From Lujinxingiaceae bacterium (GTDB lineage: Bacteria; Myxococcota_A; Bradymonadia; Bradymonadales; Bradymonadaceae), in contig JACCWM010000060.1 in the NCBI GenBank assembly GCA_013697635.1, forward strand, positions 1 through 33,613: a DNA stretch of 33,613 nt, read 5' to 3'. Below the pieces are notes generated by a model, which was given only the letters and a program-made list of their open reading frames with translations, did no database searches and had not been told where the DNA came from. A program made the position numbers and the translations under genes. Positions within the stretch are counted from its first letter, which is position 1, and each line of letters opens with the position of its first letter. Of the stretch, positions 16,207 to 25,121 are shown piece by piece.

Positions 16207-17775
16207 ATGACGTGGACGATGACAGACGATAGAGATGACGCCGTTCAGACGACACCGGCGATCATGACCCTAAAGGCCCTCTTACCGGAGGGCTTGAAGT
16301 CCTTGCCGCAGCCGCTGCGCCGCGCGCTCGAGCGCGACGACTATTCGACGGCGCTCTCGCTGGCGAACAAGGCCTATGCCGAAAAAGGCGCCCAGGACAA
16401 GATCGCGCCTTTGACCTACGCGATCTTGCTGGTGGGCCGCGATCTGGTCGATGAGGCCATGGGCGTGTTGCGCCGCGCGCTGACCTACCATGCCCAAGAC
16501 GTCTCCTTGCAGCTGGCCCAGGTCGAGGCCTTGATGGTCGACACCAATTTCGAGGCGGCGATGGCCTTGATGGAGGGGTTGCGCTCGGTGAGCACGGCCG
16601 AGCCGCGCCACTGGAGTTTCTTGGGCGACATGTACCTTGACCTGGGCCGCGAGGAGGACGCGATCGATTGCTACGAGCGCGCCATCGAGATGGGCAGCCG
16701 CAGCGTCGAGGTGGCCTTTCGCCTTGGCCACCTGCTGCTCGACCGCGACGAGCTGTCCCGGGCCGCGCGCCACTTCGAGTACGCCGCGCGCCTGGCACCG
16801 AACAACGCGCTGGTCTGGGAGACCACGGCCGACGTCTTGTTGCAGCTCGGCGAGATCGAGCAGGCGATCTACGCCTACACGCGTGTACTCAAGTTCGATG
16901 CGCACAACGCGCGCACCTGGATGTATCTGGGTCTGGCCTACCAGGAGGCCGAGACGCTCGATAAGGCCATGGAGGCTTTCGAGCGCGTGGTCGCCCTCGA
17001 GCCGGAAAACGCCTTTGCCTGGATTCAGCTCGGTCACATGCAGATGGGCCTGGGCTATCCCGAGCAGGCCTTGCAAAGCTATCGCAAGGCCGCCGCCTTG
17101 GAGCCCGAGAACATTGACGCGCTCAAAGGCGCGGTGGGCGCGGCCTTCGAGTTGGGCGATATGGCCGAAGCCGAGCAGCTCGCTCACGAGGCCGTGCGAC
17201 GCAAGCCCGACGAGGCCGAGACCCACTACAGTCTGGGCGTCGTGATGCTCGCCCTGCGCCGCCCGGCTGAGGCGCTGCTCGCCTTGACCCGCGCCGTCGA
17301 GGGCGACCCGCACCAGGCGGCGTTTTTGGCCTCGCTGGCGCTGAGCGAGCTGATGCTCGGCGAGTCCGAACCGGCCCATGTCCATATCCACCAGGCCGTA
17401 GCCCTTGGCGTGGAGAGCAACTCGCTGATGGCCTTTACCGAAGAGCTGCTCAAGACCGGCAGCTACGATCAGGCGCTGAGCTTTTTGCGCGACGTCAACA
17501 ACGATGAGCCCACCTGGCGGGTGGTCGTGCCGATGCTGGCGTTTTTGTCGCTCGGGCTCAAGCGCGAGCGCGCCCTTTTGGCCGAGCAGATCGCCGACTT
17601 TATCACCACGTTGCGCGCACAACCCCAGGTCGTGCCCGTGATGTGGGATTTCGAGGAGCTCGACCGCCTGGCGATGCGTCTGGAGGCCGAGCTACGTAAG
17701 ATTTTCGTCCTGATGATAGGCGTCGTGGAAGGACGCAAGGATCTCGAGAACTTCGAATCGAAAAGCAACCTTTGA
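16207..17775 (+). CDS. Tetratricopeptide-repeat (TPR) protein
   Basis: A 522-residue protein without a signal peptide or membrane segment. From about residue 35 to 400 it is a run of 34-residue helical hairpins with the TPR pattern (W/L-x2-L-G/A-x2-Y/F-x3-G/A-x4-A-x3-Y/F-x4-A-x2-L/P). About ten repeats are visible, the clearest being HWSFLGDMYLDLGREEDAID, TWMYLGLAYQEAETLDKAME and AFAWIQLGHMQMGLGYPEQA. The last 120 residues are helical but not clearly TPR. TPR arrays are protein-binding scaffolds; the partner is unknown. ATG at 16207 has a weak AGAG upstream; in-frame ATGs at 16219 and 16264 are alternatives. The stop overlaps the ATG of the VWA-like lipoprotein by one base, which implies translational coupling and a shared job. 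Confidence 0.85.
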   Translation: MTWTMTDDRDDAVQTTPAIMTLKALLPEGLKSLPQPLRRALERDDYSTALSLANKAYAEKGAQDKIAPLTYAILLVGRDLVDEAMGVLRRALTYHAQDVSLQLAQVEALMVDTNFEAAMALMEGLRSVSTAEPRHWSFLGDMYLDLGREEDAIDCYERAIEMGSRSVEVAFRLGHLLLDRDELSRAARHFEYAARLAPNNALVWETTADVLLQLGEIEQAIYAYTRVLKFDAHNARTWMYLGLAYQEAETLDKAMEAFERVVALEPENAFAWIQLGHMQMGLGYPEQALQSYRKAAALEPENIDALKGAVGAAFELGDMAEAEQLAHEAVRRKPDEAETHYSLGVVMLALRRPAEALLALTRAVEGDPHQAAFLASLALSELMLGESEPAHVHIHQAVALGVESNSLMAFTEELLKTGSYDQALSFLRDVNNDEPTWRVVVPMLAFLSLGLKRERALLAEQIADFITTLRAQPQVVPVMWDFEELDRLAMRLEAELRKIFVLMIGVVEGRKDLENFESKSNL

Positions 17776-18923
17776 TGGATCAATTCATGTCTGCTTGCAC
17801 CCGTTATGCGATAACGCTCGCTGTCACTTTGGCCCTGATTGGCTGCACGCGCGAGAATCCCGCCTACAACCCCGACCCGCTGCTGCCCGACCAGTGCCGC
17901 GAGGGCCAGGAGGTCTCCGAGTCTTTCGAGAGCTATGAGCGCCCCGACCTGCTCGACGTGCTGCTCGTGGTCGACAACTCCGGCGATGTCGAGGCCCAGC
18001 AACTCAGCCTGGCGCGCGCGATGCCCCAACTGCTCGAGCCCCTGGCTCAAGAGCAGATCAACGTGCGCGTGGGCGTGATGACCACCGATGCCACCGTAGC
18101 CGCGGGCCTTGCGCCGCCGGGCAAGAGCGCGCCCAACTGCGCGACCAACACCGCCAACGTCGCAGACTCCGAGGCCCAGGAGAACTGGATTCAAGTCGCT
18201 GCCTGCAATATCCAGCAGGGCAAAAACGGCGACAGCTTCCAGCGCGCACTGGAGGTGATCGAGCGCGCCGTAATCAGCGAGCCCAGCTCGCTCAGCACCT
18301 TTCGCCGCCCGCGCGCGCGCCTGCTGATCATCGTGGTCTCCAACGAAGACGATTGCTCACAGCAAGAGCCCCTGGTCGCCAGCGGTGACGTGCTGGTGCG
18401 AAACCTGTGCTCGTGGAACCCCGACAAGCTCATCGATACGCGCGCCTGGGCCGAACGCCTGCGCGCCAAGGCCAAGAGCCCCGAGGGCATCGCGCTGGCC
18501 ACAATCGCCGGGCCGACCTCCTCGGTGCCCATTGAAGATGGACGCGACGTGCGCCCGCTTTGCCAGAGCTCGATGGGCGCCGCCTATCCCAGCAACCGCC
18601 TCTACGAGGTGACCAACTACTTTGGCACCAACGGCCACTATGACAACATCTGCAGCCACGATCTCTCCCAGCAGATGCGCGAGATCGCCCGCCACCTCGC
18701 GCTGGCCAGCACCGTCACGCTGTGCCCCGGCCGCCAGCTCACCCACGAGCCCCTCGCAGTTCAAGCGCGCACCGGCGCCGAGCGCGTCGACATCGGCCTG
18801 GGCGCGCACGGCGTGGTATTCTTGGGACGAAACGAGGCCTGCCCAAACGGAGCCCTCAGCCTCAATGCCCAGGCCCTGCGCGGCGTCAACAGCGTCGAAT
18901 CCCAGTACTGCGTGATCCCCTGA
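17775..18923 (+). CDS. VWA-like lipoprotein with degenerate MIDAS
   Basis: A 382-residue lipoprotein (Cys24 of the longer start, ALIGC). The fold resembles the von Willebrand A-type lipoproteins common in Myxococcota: a DVLLVVDNSGDV strand at 61-72, a long helix, VRVGVMTTD, then LLIIVVSNEDDCS, and a closing set of paired Cys. In ordinary members the metal site reads DxSxS; here Asp67 and Ser69 remain but position 71 is Asp. The ATG at 17775 overlaps the TPR stop (TGATG); ATG 17787 gives a shorter, more typical signal peptide with GGAT 8 bases upstream and is nearly as likely. VWA domains bind protein or matrix ligands. Co-translation with the TPR scaffold suggests the two act in one envelope process. 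Confidence 0.8.
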   Translation: MDQFMSACTRYAITLAVTLALIGCTRENPAYNPDPLLPDQCREGQEVSESFESYERPDLLDVLLVVDNSGDVEAQQLSLARAMPQLLEPLAQEQINVRVGVMTTDATVAAGLAPPGKSAPNCATNTANVADSEAQENWIQVAACNIQQGKNGDSFQRALEVIERAVISEPSSLSTFRRPRARLLIIVVSNEDDCSQQEPLVASGDVLVRNLCSWNPDKLIDTRAWAERLRAKAKSPEGIALATIAGPTSSVPIEDGRDVRPLCQSSMGAAYPSNRLYEVTNYFGTNGHYDNICSHDLSQQMREIARHLALASTVTLCPGRQLTHEPLAVQARTGAERVDIGLGAHGVVFLGRNEACPNGALSLNAQALRGVNSVESQYCVIP

Positions 18924-18993
18924 ACACACACCGGCGCTGATTTTATCTCTGTAGCCTGCGATTCAACGTTATTTTGCGCGAAGGCAAGCCTTT

Positions 18994-20133
18994 ATGGCCG
19001 TCAAGAATTCACCCAAGAAGACCGAGAAGTCGGAAGCTAAAAAGCCTGCAGCCGAGAAGCCAGCGGCCAAAAAACCTGCAGCCGAGAAGCCTGCAGCCAA
19101 AAAGCCTGCAGCCGAGAAGCCTGCAGCCAAAAAGCCTGCAGCCAAAAAGCCAGCGGCCAAGAAACAAACGACAAGCGCAACATCCGGGCCGCTCACCGGG
19201 CCGCTCACCGAGTCCGATATCGAGGCGCTCGATTTCAGCGACCTGGCGCCCTCGCGTGGCCTCGAGGATGCGAGCATCGATCGCGACGAGGGCTTTATGT
19301 CGACGCCCGACGGCCTGCAGATTTTCTGGCAATCCTGGTCGCGCGATCCGAGCCTGCAGCGCGCGTCGGTGGCCTTGATGCACGGCTACGGCGAGCACAG
19401 TTCGCGCTACAACCACATCGCTGCGGCCCTGGTGCGCGCAGGTTACAACGTCATGGCGATCGATGCGCGCGGCCACGGACGAAGCACGGGCGCGCGCGCC
19501 CACGTCACACGCTACCACGACTATGTCAGCGATCTGGCCATGCTCAAGCGCAAGCTCGAGGGCCGCTGGCCCCAGCTTCCGCTCTTTGTGCTCGGCCACT
19601 CCAACGGCGGCCTGATCGCGCTGCGCTATGCGCTCACCCAGCCCACGCGCATTCGCGGCTTCGTCGTCACCAGCCCGCTGGTCGCGATCAAGGCCGAGAT
19701 CCCGGCGGCCAAGGCCTTTGCCGGCACGATCATGAGCAAGCTCTGGCCCTCGTTCTCGATGCCCTCCGGGCTCAACCCCGACCACGTCTGCCAAGACAGC
19801 GACGTCGTCAGCCAATACGCCCTCGATCCGCTCGTGTTGCGCGTGGCCACGGCGCGCTGGTTTACCGAGACCAAGCTCGCTGGCGCCGAGTTGATCGCCA
19901 AAGCCCCGCAAATTGACCAGCCCTTTCTCTTTCTCGTGGCCGGCAATGACGCTATCGTAGATCCGGCCGCCGCCGAGCGTGCTTTCCACCGATTGGGAAG
20001 CCGTGATCGGGAGCTCGAGATCTACCCCGATCTTTTCCACGAGATCCTCAATGAGAAGGTCTGGCCCGATGTTGTGCGCCGGATCATCGGCTGGATGGAG
20101 CGCCACCGCACCGATTCAACCCTGAAGAAGTGA
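18994..20133 (+). CDS. Alpha/beta hydrolase (monoacylglycerol-lipase type) with Lys/Ala/Pro-rich N-terminal tail
   Basis: A 379-residue cytoplasmic protein. Residues 1-60 are a histone-H1-like basic tail made of [10 protein letters not shown] repeats. From about residue 100 it is a serine aminopeptidase S33 / monoacylglycerol lipase-like hydrolase: [10 protein letters not shown] oxyanion region, [10 protein letters not shown], nucleophile elbow GHSNGG, an acid in GNDAIVDP and a catalytic His in DLFHEI. Family members cleave glycerol or other acyl esters. The tail has no role in the catalytic fold and may tether the enzyme to DNA, polyphosphate or acidic lipid. GAAGG lies about 9 bases upstream of ATG 18994. 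It appears to be the first gene of an operon running through 26245; the next gene starts 6 bases after its stop. Confidence 0.88.
   Translation: MAVKNSPKKTEKSEAKKPAAEKPAAKKPAAEKPAAKKPAAEKPAAKKPAAKKPAAKKQTTSATSGPLTGPLTESDIEALDFSDLAPSRGLEDASIDRDEGFMSTPDGLQIFWQSWSRDPSLQRASVALMHGYGEHSSRYNHIAAALVRAGYNVMAIDARGHGRSTGARAHVTRYHDYVSDLAMLKRKLEGRWPQLPLFVLGHSNGGLIALRYALTQPTRIRGFVVTSPLVAIKAEIPAAKAFAGTIMSKLWPSFSMPSGLNPDHVCQDSDVVSQYALDPLVLRVATARWFTETKLAGAELIAKAPQIDQPFLFLVAGNDAIVDPAAAERAFHRLGSRDRELEIYPDLFHEILNEKVWPDVVRRIIGWMERHRTDSTLKK
19039..19158 (+). repeat. Eight tandem 15-bp units encoding [10 protein letters not shown]
   Basis: Residues 16-55 of the hydrolase are eight 5-residue units, alternating mostly KKPAA and EKPAA. 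At DNA level the 15-base unit is highly conserved, and many pairs form near-perfect 30-base repeats, so the number of units could vary by slippage. Confidence 0.9.
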
Positions 20134-20139
20134 GCCAAG

Positions 20140-21702
20140 ATGTTGTCGATGATCAAGCCCGCGCGTCAACAAGTCTGGCATGGGCGAGCGCTCTGCCTCG
20201 TGCTCGCGCTGTGCTTTGGCGCCGGCTGCTCCGCACAAAGGCTTGGCGACGAGGAGCGCGAGGAGATCGAGCGCGTGATCCGCACCGGCGTGGAGATGAA
20301 GGACGATCCCTACGTCCGCGTGGAGACCTTGCGCATCCTGGAGTTGGCCGCCGATCCGGCGCTCAACGGCTTTGTCGAGCCGCGCATCAGCGACAGCTCG
20401 CCGGCCGTGCGCGTGGCGGCGCTGCGCGTCTTGCTCAAGACCGACCACCCTCAGGCCCGCCATCATGCCGTCTCGATGTTCAACAATGCCGCCGAGGCCG
20501 AAAAACTCGCGATCGTCACGGCCACCATCGATCACGGTAACGCCGCGCTCGAGCGCATCCTGCTCGACCGCGCCGTTCGCACGAGCGATGCGCGCTTGAG
20601 AAAAGTCGCCTTCGAGAAGGGTCTGCTCGCGCGCGTCGAGCAGGCGCTCGAAGCCAAGGACAACGACGCCCTTCGTCGCGTGCTCATCCCGGAGCTTGGG
20701 GCCTTCGTCGATCACGAAGACGAGCGCATCGCCGCGCTTGCGCTGGCCAAGCTGATCGAAGCCGGCGAAGCCGCGCGCGCTACGCCGCTGGTCGAAAAAC
20801 TCGCCGACGAGCAGGCGCCGCTGGCCGAGCGCTTGCGCGCTGCGCGCGTCTTGACGCGCGCCAAGGCCGCCGAGGCCTTGCCCGTCTTCTTGGCCCTGGT
20901 CGAGACCTTCGACGCACCCTTCGACGAGAAGCGCGGCATTCACCAGCGACGCCTCGACGCAGCGCTGGTGCGTGCGGCGATCTTGGGCACAACCGCGCTC
21001 GACGATCCGATCCACATCAGCCGCGCCCAGAATTATCTCGACGGCGCCGACGTCAACGACACCATTGAAGTCCTCGACGCGCTCGCTGCCAGCACGGCCG
21101 AGGCCGGCGCGGTCAGCCTGCGCGTGGCCATGCGCCATGGCAACGTCGCGGTGCGCCGCCACGCGGTTCGCCGCTATGGCGCGCGCGCCGATGCCCGCGC
21201 CGACGCGCTGATCGGCGCTTTGCGCCACGACGACTTCGAGACCCAGAAGATCCTCGCTGCGCTGCTGACCGGCCCGCGCTTTGCCTCGGAGTGGAGCCAT
21301 CTGATCAACCAGCGCCTCAAAAACGAGGCCCAGATCGACGAGACCCTCGCCTTGCTTCGAAACGTGCTGCGCAGCGAGAAGGAGCTCGCCGTCTTGATCC
21401 CGGTGCGCGAGGTGCTCACAAATCTTGCCACCACGGCCGAGGGCCGCCGCGCCGCGATCGCCGCCTACTTGCTCTTGCAAGTCGCCGACGCTGACAGCTC
21501 CCACCGCATCGCCGACGAGCACCTCGACCACGAAACGCGCTACGCCTATCTGGAGCATTTGATCGAGCGAAATCCCCGCGAGCACGTCGAGATCTTTCGT
21601 CGCCACTTTCGCGACGACCTCTTTGCCCTGCGCCTGGCGAGCTCGGTCGGCTTGTGGATGGCCTTTCAAAAAGAAGCGACGCCAACACAAGCTTCCAACT
21701 AA
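20140..21702 (+). CDS. HEAT-repeat lipoprotein
   Basis: A 520-residue lipoprotein (lipidated Cys30, FGAGC). The mature part is almost wholly helical with repeating pairs such as DPYVRVETLRILELAADPAL, SSPAVRVAALRVLLKTDHPQ and DERIAALALAKLIEAG, the pattern of HEAT / PBS-lyase-like repeats, continuing to about residue 500. Such arrays are curved protein-binding scaffolds. No catalytic motif is visible. It follows the hydrolase by 6 bases and precedes the thioredoxin-like lipoprotein by 24, so it belongs to the same transcript as the ABC exporter. It may be a periplasmic or outer-membrane-anchored partner of that complex. ATG 20140 and ATG 20149 are both possible starts; the ribosome site is weak (GAAG). 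Confidence 0.82.
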   Translation: MLSMIKPARQQVWHGRALCLVLALCFGAGCSAQRLGDEEREEIERVIRTGVEMKDDPYVRVETLRILELAADPALNGFVEPRISDSSPAVRVAALRVLLKTDHPQARHHAVSMFNNAAEAEKLAIVTATIDHGNAALERILLDRAVRTSDARLRKVAFEKGLLARVEQALEAKDNDALRRVLIPELGAFVDHEDERIAALALAKLIEAGEAARATPLVEKLADEQAPLAERLRAARVLTRAKAAEALPVFLALVETFDAPFDEKRGIHQRRLDAALVRAAILGTTALDDPIHISRAQNYLDGADVNDTIEVLDALAASTAEAGAVSLRVAMRHGNVAVRRHAVRRYGARADARADALIGALRHDDFETQKILAALLTGPRFASEWSHLINQRLKNEAQIDETLALLRNVLRSEKELAVLIPVREVLTNLATTAEGRRAAIAAYLLLQVADADSSHRIADEHLDHETRYAYLEHLIERNPREHVEIFRRHFRDDLFALRLASSVGLWMAFQKEATPTQASN

Positions 21703-21726
21703 CATCTTTGTTGTCCGGAGACCTCT

Positions 21727-22152
21727 ATGCAGCCGCTGACCCTGATGATCATTGCCCTTGTCTTTGCAGCTTTGGCCCTTGGGTGCGACAAGGGGGCAAG
21801 CGAGCCTGCCGTCGCCGTTGCGCCGGAGCAGAGCGCACGAACGGGAGCGGCCGTGGCCGACGAATCCAAGACCAGCGTGCTGCTCTTTGCCAACGCCGGT
21901 AAGGGCGAATCGAGCTGCGGCTGCGGCCAGATCATTCGCATGGTGCGCATGGTCGGCGAGCGCGGCGCCACGGTTCAGGAGATCGACCGGGCAAAGAACG
22001 AAGAGCTCGTGGCCAAGCACAACGTCAAAGAGGAGCCCACCGTGATCTTTCTCGACGCCCAGGGCAACGAGCTTCAACGCTTCGAGGGCGAGCAAGACGA
22101 GACGATTGACGGGCTTCGCGACGCACTCAAGGGGCTCGTCGAAAAGACCTGA
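21727..22152 (+). CDS. Thioredoxin-fold lipoprotein with CXC motif
   Basis: A 141-residue lipoprotein (Cys20, ALALGC) with a short Ala-rich linker and a thioredoxin-like domain: strand VLLFANAG (51-58), active-site-like loop ESSCGCGQ with Cys64 and Cys66, helix, strand ATVQEID, then the conserved EEPTVIFLD with the expected cis-Pro104. The usual thioredoxin site is CXXC; here it is CXC, a spacing known in some redox and metal-handling proteins. A periplasmic disulfide or metal-transfer role is inferred. GGAG lies 7-8 bases upstream of the ATG. It sits between the HEAT lipoprotein and the membrane-fusion gene (13-base gap) in the exporter operon. Confidence 0.75.
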   Translation: MQPLTLMIIALVFAALALGCDKGASEPAVAVAPEQSARTGAAVADESKTSVLLFANAGKGESSCGCGQIIRMVRMVGERGATVQEIDRAKNEELVAKHNVKEEPTVIFLDAQGNELQRFEGEQDETIDGLRDALKGLVEKT

Positions 22153-22165
22153 GCAGTCAGCGCAA

Positions 22166-23299
22166 ATGGTAAGCATCCGCGATCTCAAAATAGAAAGTCC
22201 GGCGCCCAAGGAGGCGGCAAGTGGCAACGGGCGCCGCCTGGGCCTCAACTTCGCGCTGGGCGCGGCGTTGGCGATCGCCATCGGTCTGAACTTCGTGGAG
22301 CGCCCTGGCATTGCACCTTTGCTCCAGCCAGACAGCGAATCCAGCGCCGACGGTGCCCACGTGAGCCCGGCCGAGAGCAGATCGGCCGAGAGCAGGCCGG
22401 CGCAGGCACCCGCGGGCGCCTTCTCGGCAGCAGGCTACCTCGAGATCATCCCGCCCGGCCCACAGATCGTCTCGACCATGGTCGAGGCGCGCGTCGATCA
22501 CGTCGGTGTCGTCGAGGGCCAGATCGTCGAGGCCGGCCAGGAGCTCGCGCGCCTCGACGACGCGCTCTTTCGCCGCGACGCCGAGATTCAGCAATCCAAG
22601 GTCGCGCTCGCCCGCGCCCAGCTCGCCAGACTCAAAGCCGGCTTTCGCCCCGAGGAGATCTCCACGGCCAAAGCCGAGCTCGAACAAGCCCAGGCGCGCC
22701 ACCGCGGCACCCAGAAAGAGCACGAGAGAAACCAGCAATTACTCGAGAAAAAGGCCATCGCCCAGGGCACGACCGACGCCTCGTTGGCCGAGATGGAGGG
22801 CGCCGCAGCCCAGGTCGCCGCGCGACAGGCCGAGCTACAGCTGCGACAGCGCGGCGCGCGCCCCGAGGAGATCGCCGCAGCCCAGGCCGAGATCGCCGTC
22901 GCCGAGGCCGAGGCCGAGCGCGCCCTCTGGAAGCAGCAAGCCTGCATCATCACCGCGCCGATTGCCGGCGTCGTGCTCGAGGTCTTTGTCGGCCCCGGCG
23001 ACTGGATCTCGACGAGCGAGCGCGACGCTCGCCCCGGCGCGCTCCTGAGCATCTTTGACCCAAGCCGCATCCAGGCCTGGGTCGACGTCAACCAGCGCGA
23101 CATCGGCCGTGTCACGGTCGGCCAAGAGGTTTTGCTCACCAGCGACGCCGCTCCCGACCAGCCCTTCGAGGGCCGCGTGCAGCGCCTGCTGCCCCGCGCC
23201 AACCTGCAACGCAACACCGTGCAGGTCAAAATCGAGATCCCCAATCCACCGGACAACTTGCGCCCCGAGATGAGCGTCAAAGCGAGCTTTCAACCATGA
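22166..23299 (+). CDS. HlyD/MacA-type membrane-fusion (periplasmic adaptor) protein
   Basis: A 377-residue protein with one N-terminal transmembrane segment (about 26-43), then a split biotinyl-lipoyl-like domain (VEARVDHVGVVEGQIVEAGQ and IITAPIAGVVLEVFVGPGDW) around a long alpha-helical hairpin (about 130-245) rich in Ala/Glu/Gln coiled-coil repeats, one arm carrying RLKAGFRPEEIS and the other RQRGARPEEIAA. A beta-barrel domain follows (IQAWVDVNQRDIGRVTVGQEVLLTS). This is the usual layout of HlyD/DevB/MacA adaptors linking an inner-membrane ABC transporter to the periplasm or an outer-membrane channel. The ATG at 22166 is chosen for the start of the compact N-terminus; an extension to 22106 runs into the previous gene. 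The stop overlaps the ATPase start by four bases. Confidence 0.88.
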   Translation: MVSIRDLKIESPAPKEAASGNGRRLGLNFALGAALAIAIGLNFVERPGIAPLLQPDSESSADGAHVSPAESRSAESRPAQAPAGAFSAAGYLEIIPPGPQIVSTMVEARVDHVGVVEGQIVEAGQELARLDDALFRRDAEIQQSKVALARAQLARLKAGFRPEEISTAKAELEQAQARHRGTQKEHERNQQLLEKKAIAQGTTDASLAEMEGAAAQVAARQAELQLRQRGARPEEIAAAQAEIAVAEAEAERALWKQQACIITAPIAGVVLEVFVGPGDWISTSERDARPGALLSIFDPSRIQAWVDVNQRDIGRVTVGQEVLLTSDAAPDQPFEGRVQRLLPRANLQRNTVQVKIEIPNPPDNLRPEMSVKASFQP

Positions 23300-23976
23300 C
23301 GCTGATCGCGCTCGAGAAAATATCGAAGAGCTACAAAAAGGGCGACACCACGATCACCCCGCTTGACGGCGTCGATCTCGAGGTCGACGAGGGCGCCTTT
23401 TTGGCATTGATGGGCCCCTCGGGCAGCGGCAAGTCGACGCTCTTGAACCTGGTGGCCGGCATCGACCGCCCCAGCGCCGGCAAGGTGATCGTCGCCGGCC
23501 AGGACATCACGCGCTGGAGCGAGGATCGCCTGGCCGACTGGCGCACGCGCGCAGTAGGCTACGTCTTCCAGCAGTTCAACCTGATGCCCGTGCTCACGGC
23601 CTTTGAGAACGTCGAGCTGCCCCTGCTCTTGCTGCCGATGAGCCGCGCCCAGCGCAAAAAGCAGGTGCTCACCGCACTCGAGCTTGTCGGCCTGCTCGAC
23701 CGCGCCGGCCACTATCCGCGCCAGCTCAGCGGCGGCCAGGAGCAGCGCGTGGCGATCGCGCGCGCCGTGGCCACCGACCCCCAGATCATCTTAGCCGACG
23801 AGCCCACCGGAAACCTCGACCGCGAGTCCGCCACCGAGGTGATGAACCTGTTGGTGGGCCTCAACGCCGAGCTCGGCAAGACGATCGTGATCGTCACCCA
23901 CGACGCGCTCGTCTCGGCCTATGCCAGCCGCAAGCTCCACCTCGACAAGGGCGAACTCGTCGAGGCCAGCGCGTGA
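23296..23976 (+). CDS. ABC transporter ATPase, LolD/MacB type
   Basis: A 226-residue nucleotide-binding protein. Walker [10 protein letters not shown] at 40-48, Q-loop FQQFN, signature [14 protein letters not shown], Walker [13 protein letters not shown] and switch His in IVIVTHD are all intact. This sequence is typical of the LolD/MacB/FtsE-like group that powers FtsX-fold permeases by mechanotransmission rather than by moving substrate through a channel. ATGA overlaps couple it to the adaptor gene before it and GTGA overlap couples it to the first permease. No stand-alone use is suggested. Confidence 0.95.
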   Translation: MTLIALEKISKSYKKGDTTITPLDGVDLEVDEGAFLALMGPSGSGKSTLLNLVAGIDRPSAGKVIVAGQDITRWSEDRLADWRTRAVGYVFQQFNLMPVLTAFENVELPLLLLPMSRAQRKKQVLTALELVGLLDRAGHYPRQLSGGQEQRVAIARAVATDPQIILADEPTGNLDRESATEVMNLLVGLNAELGKTIVIVTHDALVSAYASRKLHLDKGELVEASA

Positions 23977-25121
23977 AATTCTGGCCGCTGATAGGGCGCA
24001 ACATCGTGCGTCAGCGCTGGCGCACCAGCCTGACGATGCTCGGCATCGCCGCCTCGGTCTTTATCTTTGCCGCCCTCTTGTCGCTCGATCAAGGCGTCGA
24101 CCGCATGGTCGAGCGCACCGGCAAGGAGAGCGTGATCACCGTCTTCGAGCGCTACAAGGCCTGCCCGCCCTACTCGAGCCTGCCCGTGCACTACGCCGAG
24201 CAGATCTCGAGGGTTGCCCACGTGCGCGAGGTCATGGCCGTTCGCTTCCTGCTCTCCAACTGCCAGACGACCACAGATCTGGTCGCCGTGCACGGCGTCG
24301 ACAAAGATCGCCTGCGCGCCTTCGAGACGATCGATTTGCCCGAGGCCCACTACAAGGCTTTTCAGAGCGAGCGCAGCGCCGCGCTCGTCGGCCAGGCCAT
24401 GGCCACGCGCTACGGATGGAAGATCGGCGAGCAGGTCACGCTCAAGGAGCTGCGCTCGGTGTCGTTTGTGATCCGCGGCATTTTTTCGGCTCCCGGCTCC
24501 AACCTCGAGTCCCTGATCCTCGTCGACCGCGAGTTTCTCGGCTACAGCATCGACCAGGTCGGCGTCGCCACGATGTTTCGCGTGCTCGTCGACGATCCCA
24601 AACACGTCGACACGACCAGCAAAGCGATCGACGCGCTGTTTGCAAACGCCCCCAAACAGACCAGCTCCGGGCCGGAGAAGGCCTTTATCGCGATGATCAT
24701 CGACGACTTCAGCGCGCTGGTGCGCTTTACGCGCCTGGTCGCCTATCTGGCGCTGGTCCTGCTGCTCGCGGCCATGGCCAACAGCGTCTCGATGAGCGTT
24801 CGCGACCGCATGCGCGAGATCGCCGTGCTCAAGACATTGGGCTTTCGCCGCGCCCGCATCGTGCGCCTGCTCGCTGCCGAGGCCGTGCTCGTCGCCACGC
24901 TGGCCGCAGCGATCGGCTGCGCGGCGGCCACGGCCGTGCTCGGCCTGGGCGCGTTTTCGATCAGCATCGAGGGCTACACGATCATCCCCAGCATCACGGC
25001 CGGCATCTGGGCGACCTCGCTCGCTGCCGGCGCCCTGCTCGGCCTGTTCGGCGCGCTGATCCCGGCGATCGGCGCCGCCGGCCACACGATCGTCAGCGGC
25101 ATGCGCAAGGTGGACGCATGA
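23973..25121 (+). CDS. FtsX/MacB-type ABC permease, first subunit
   Basis: A 382-residue permease starting with GTG at 23973, overlapping the ATPase stop. One transmembrane helix lies near the N-terminus (about 17-35), a periplasmic MacB-core-like domain of about 220 residues follows, and three more helices lie in the C-terminal third with the FtsX-type SVRDRMREIAVLKTLGFRRARI loop between them. The periplasmic domain has two Cys (YKACPPY, LSNCQTT). It pairs with the next gene, a related but clearly different permease, so the transporter is likely a heterodimer like LolC/LolE rather than a MacB-like homodimer. Confidence 0.9.
   Translation: MKFWPLIGRNIVRQRWRTSLTMLGIAASVFIFAALLSLDQGVDRMVERTGKESVITVFERYKACPPYSSLPVHYAEQISRVAHVREVMAVRFLLSNCQTTTDLVAVHGVDKDRLRAFETIDLPEAHYKAFQSERSAALVGQAMATRYGWKIGEQVTLKELRSVSFVIRGIFSAPGSNLESLILVDREFLGYSIDQVGVATMFRVLVDDPKHVDTTSKAIDALFANAPKQTSSGPEKAFIAMIIDDFSALVRFTRLVAYLALVLLLAAMANSVSMSVRDRMREIAVLKTLGFRRARIVRLLAAEAVLVATLAAAIGCAAATAVLGLGAFSISIEGYTIIPSITAGIWATSLAAGALLGLFGALIPAIGAAGHTIVSGMRKVDA

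Noticed and set aside
16282-17622. A 446-residue minus-strand open frame opposite the TPR gene
   Set aside because: The TPR pattern on the plus strand is unmistakable; the antisense frame is Gly/Leu/Gln-rich without motifs.
20116-22311. A 731-residue minus-strand open frame opposite the HEAT and thioredoxin-like genes
   Set aside because: It spans three real genes on the other strand and shows the typical biased composition of an antisense shadow in high-GC DNA.
23921-25117. A long in-frame N-terminal extension of the second permease
   Set aside because: It covers the whole first permease in another frame and is Arg/Ala/His-rich. The ATGA overlap at 25118 gives the proper permease start.
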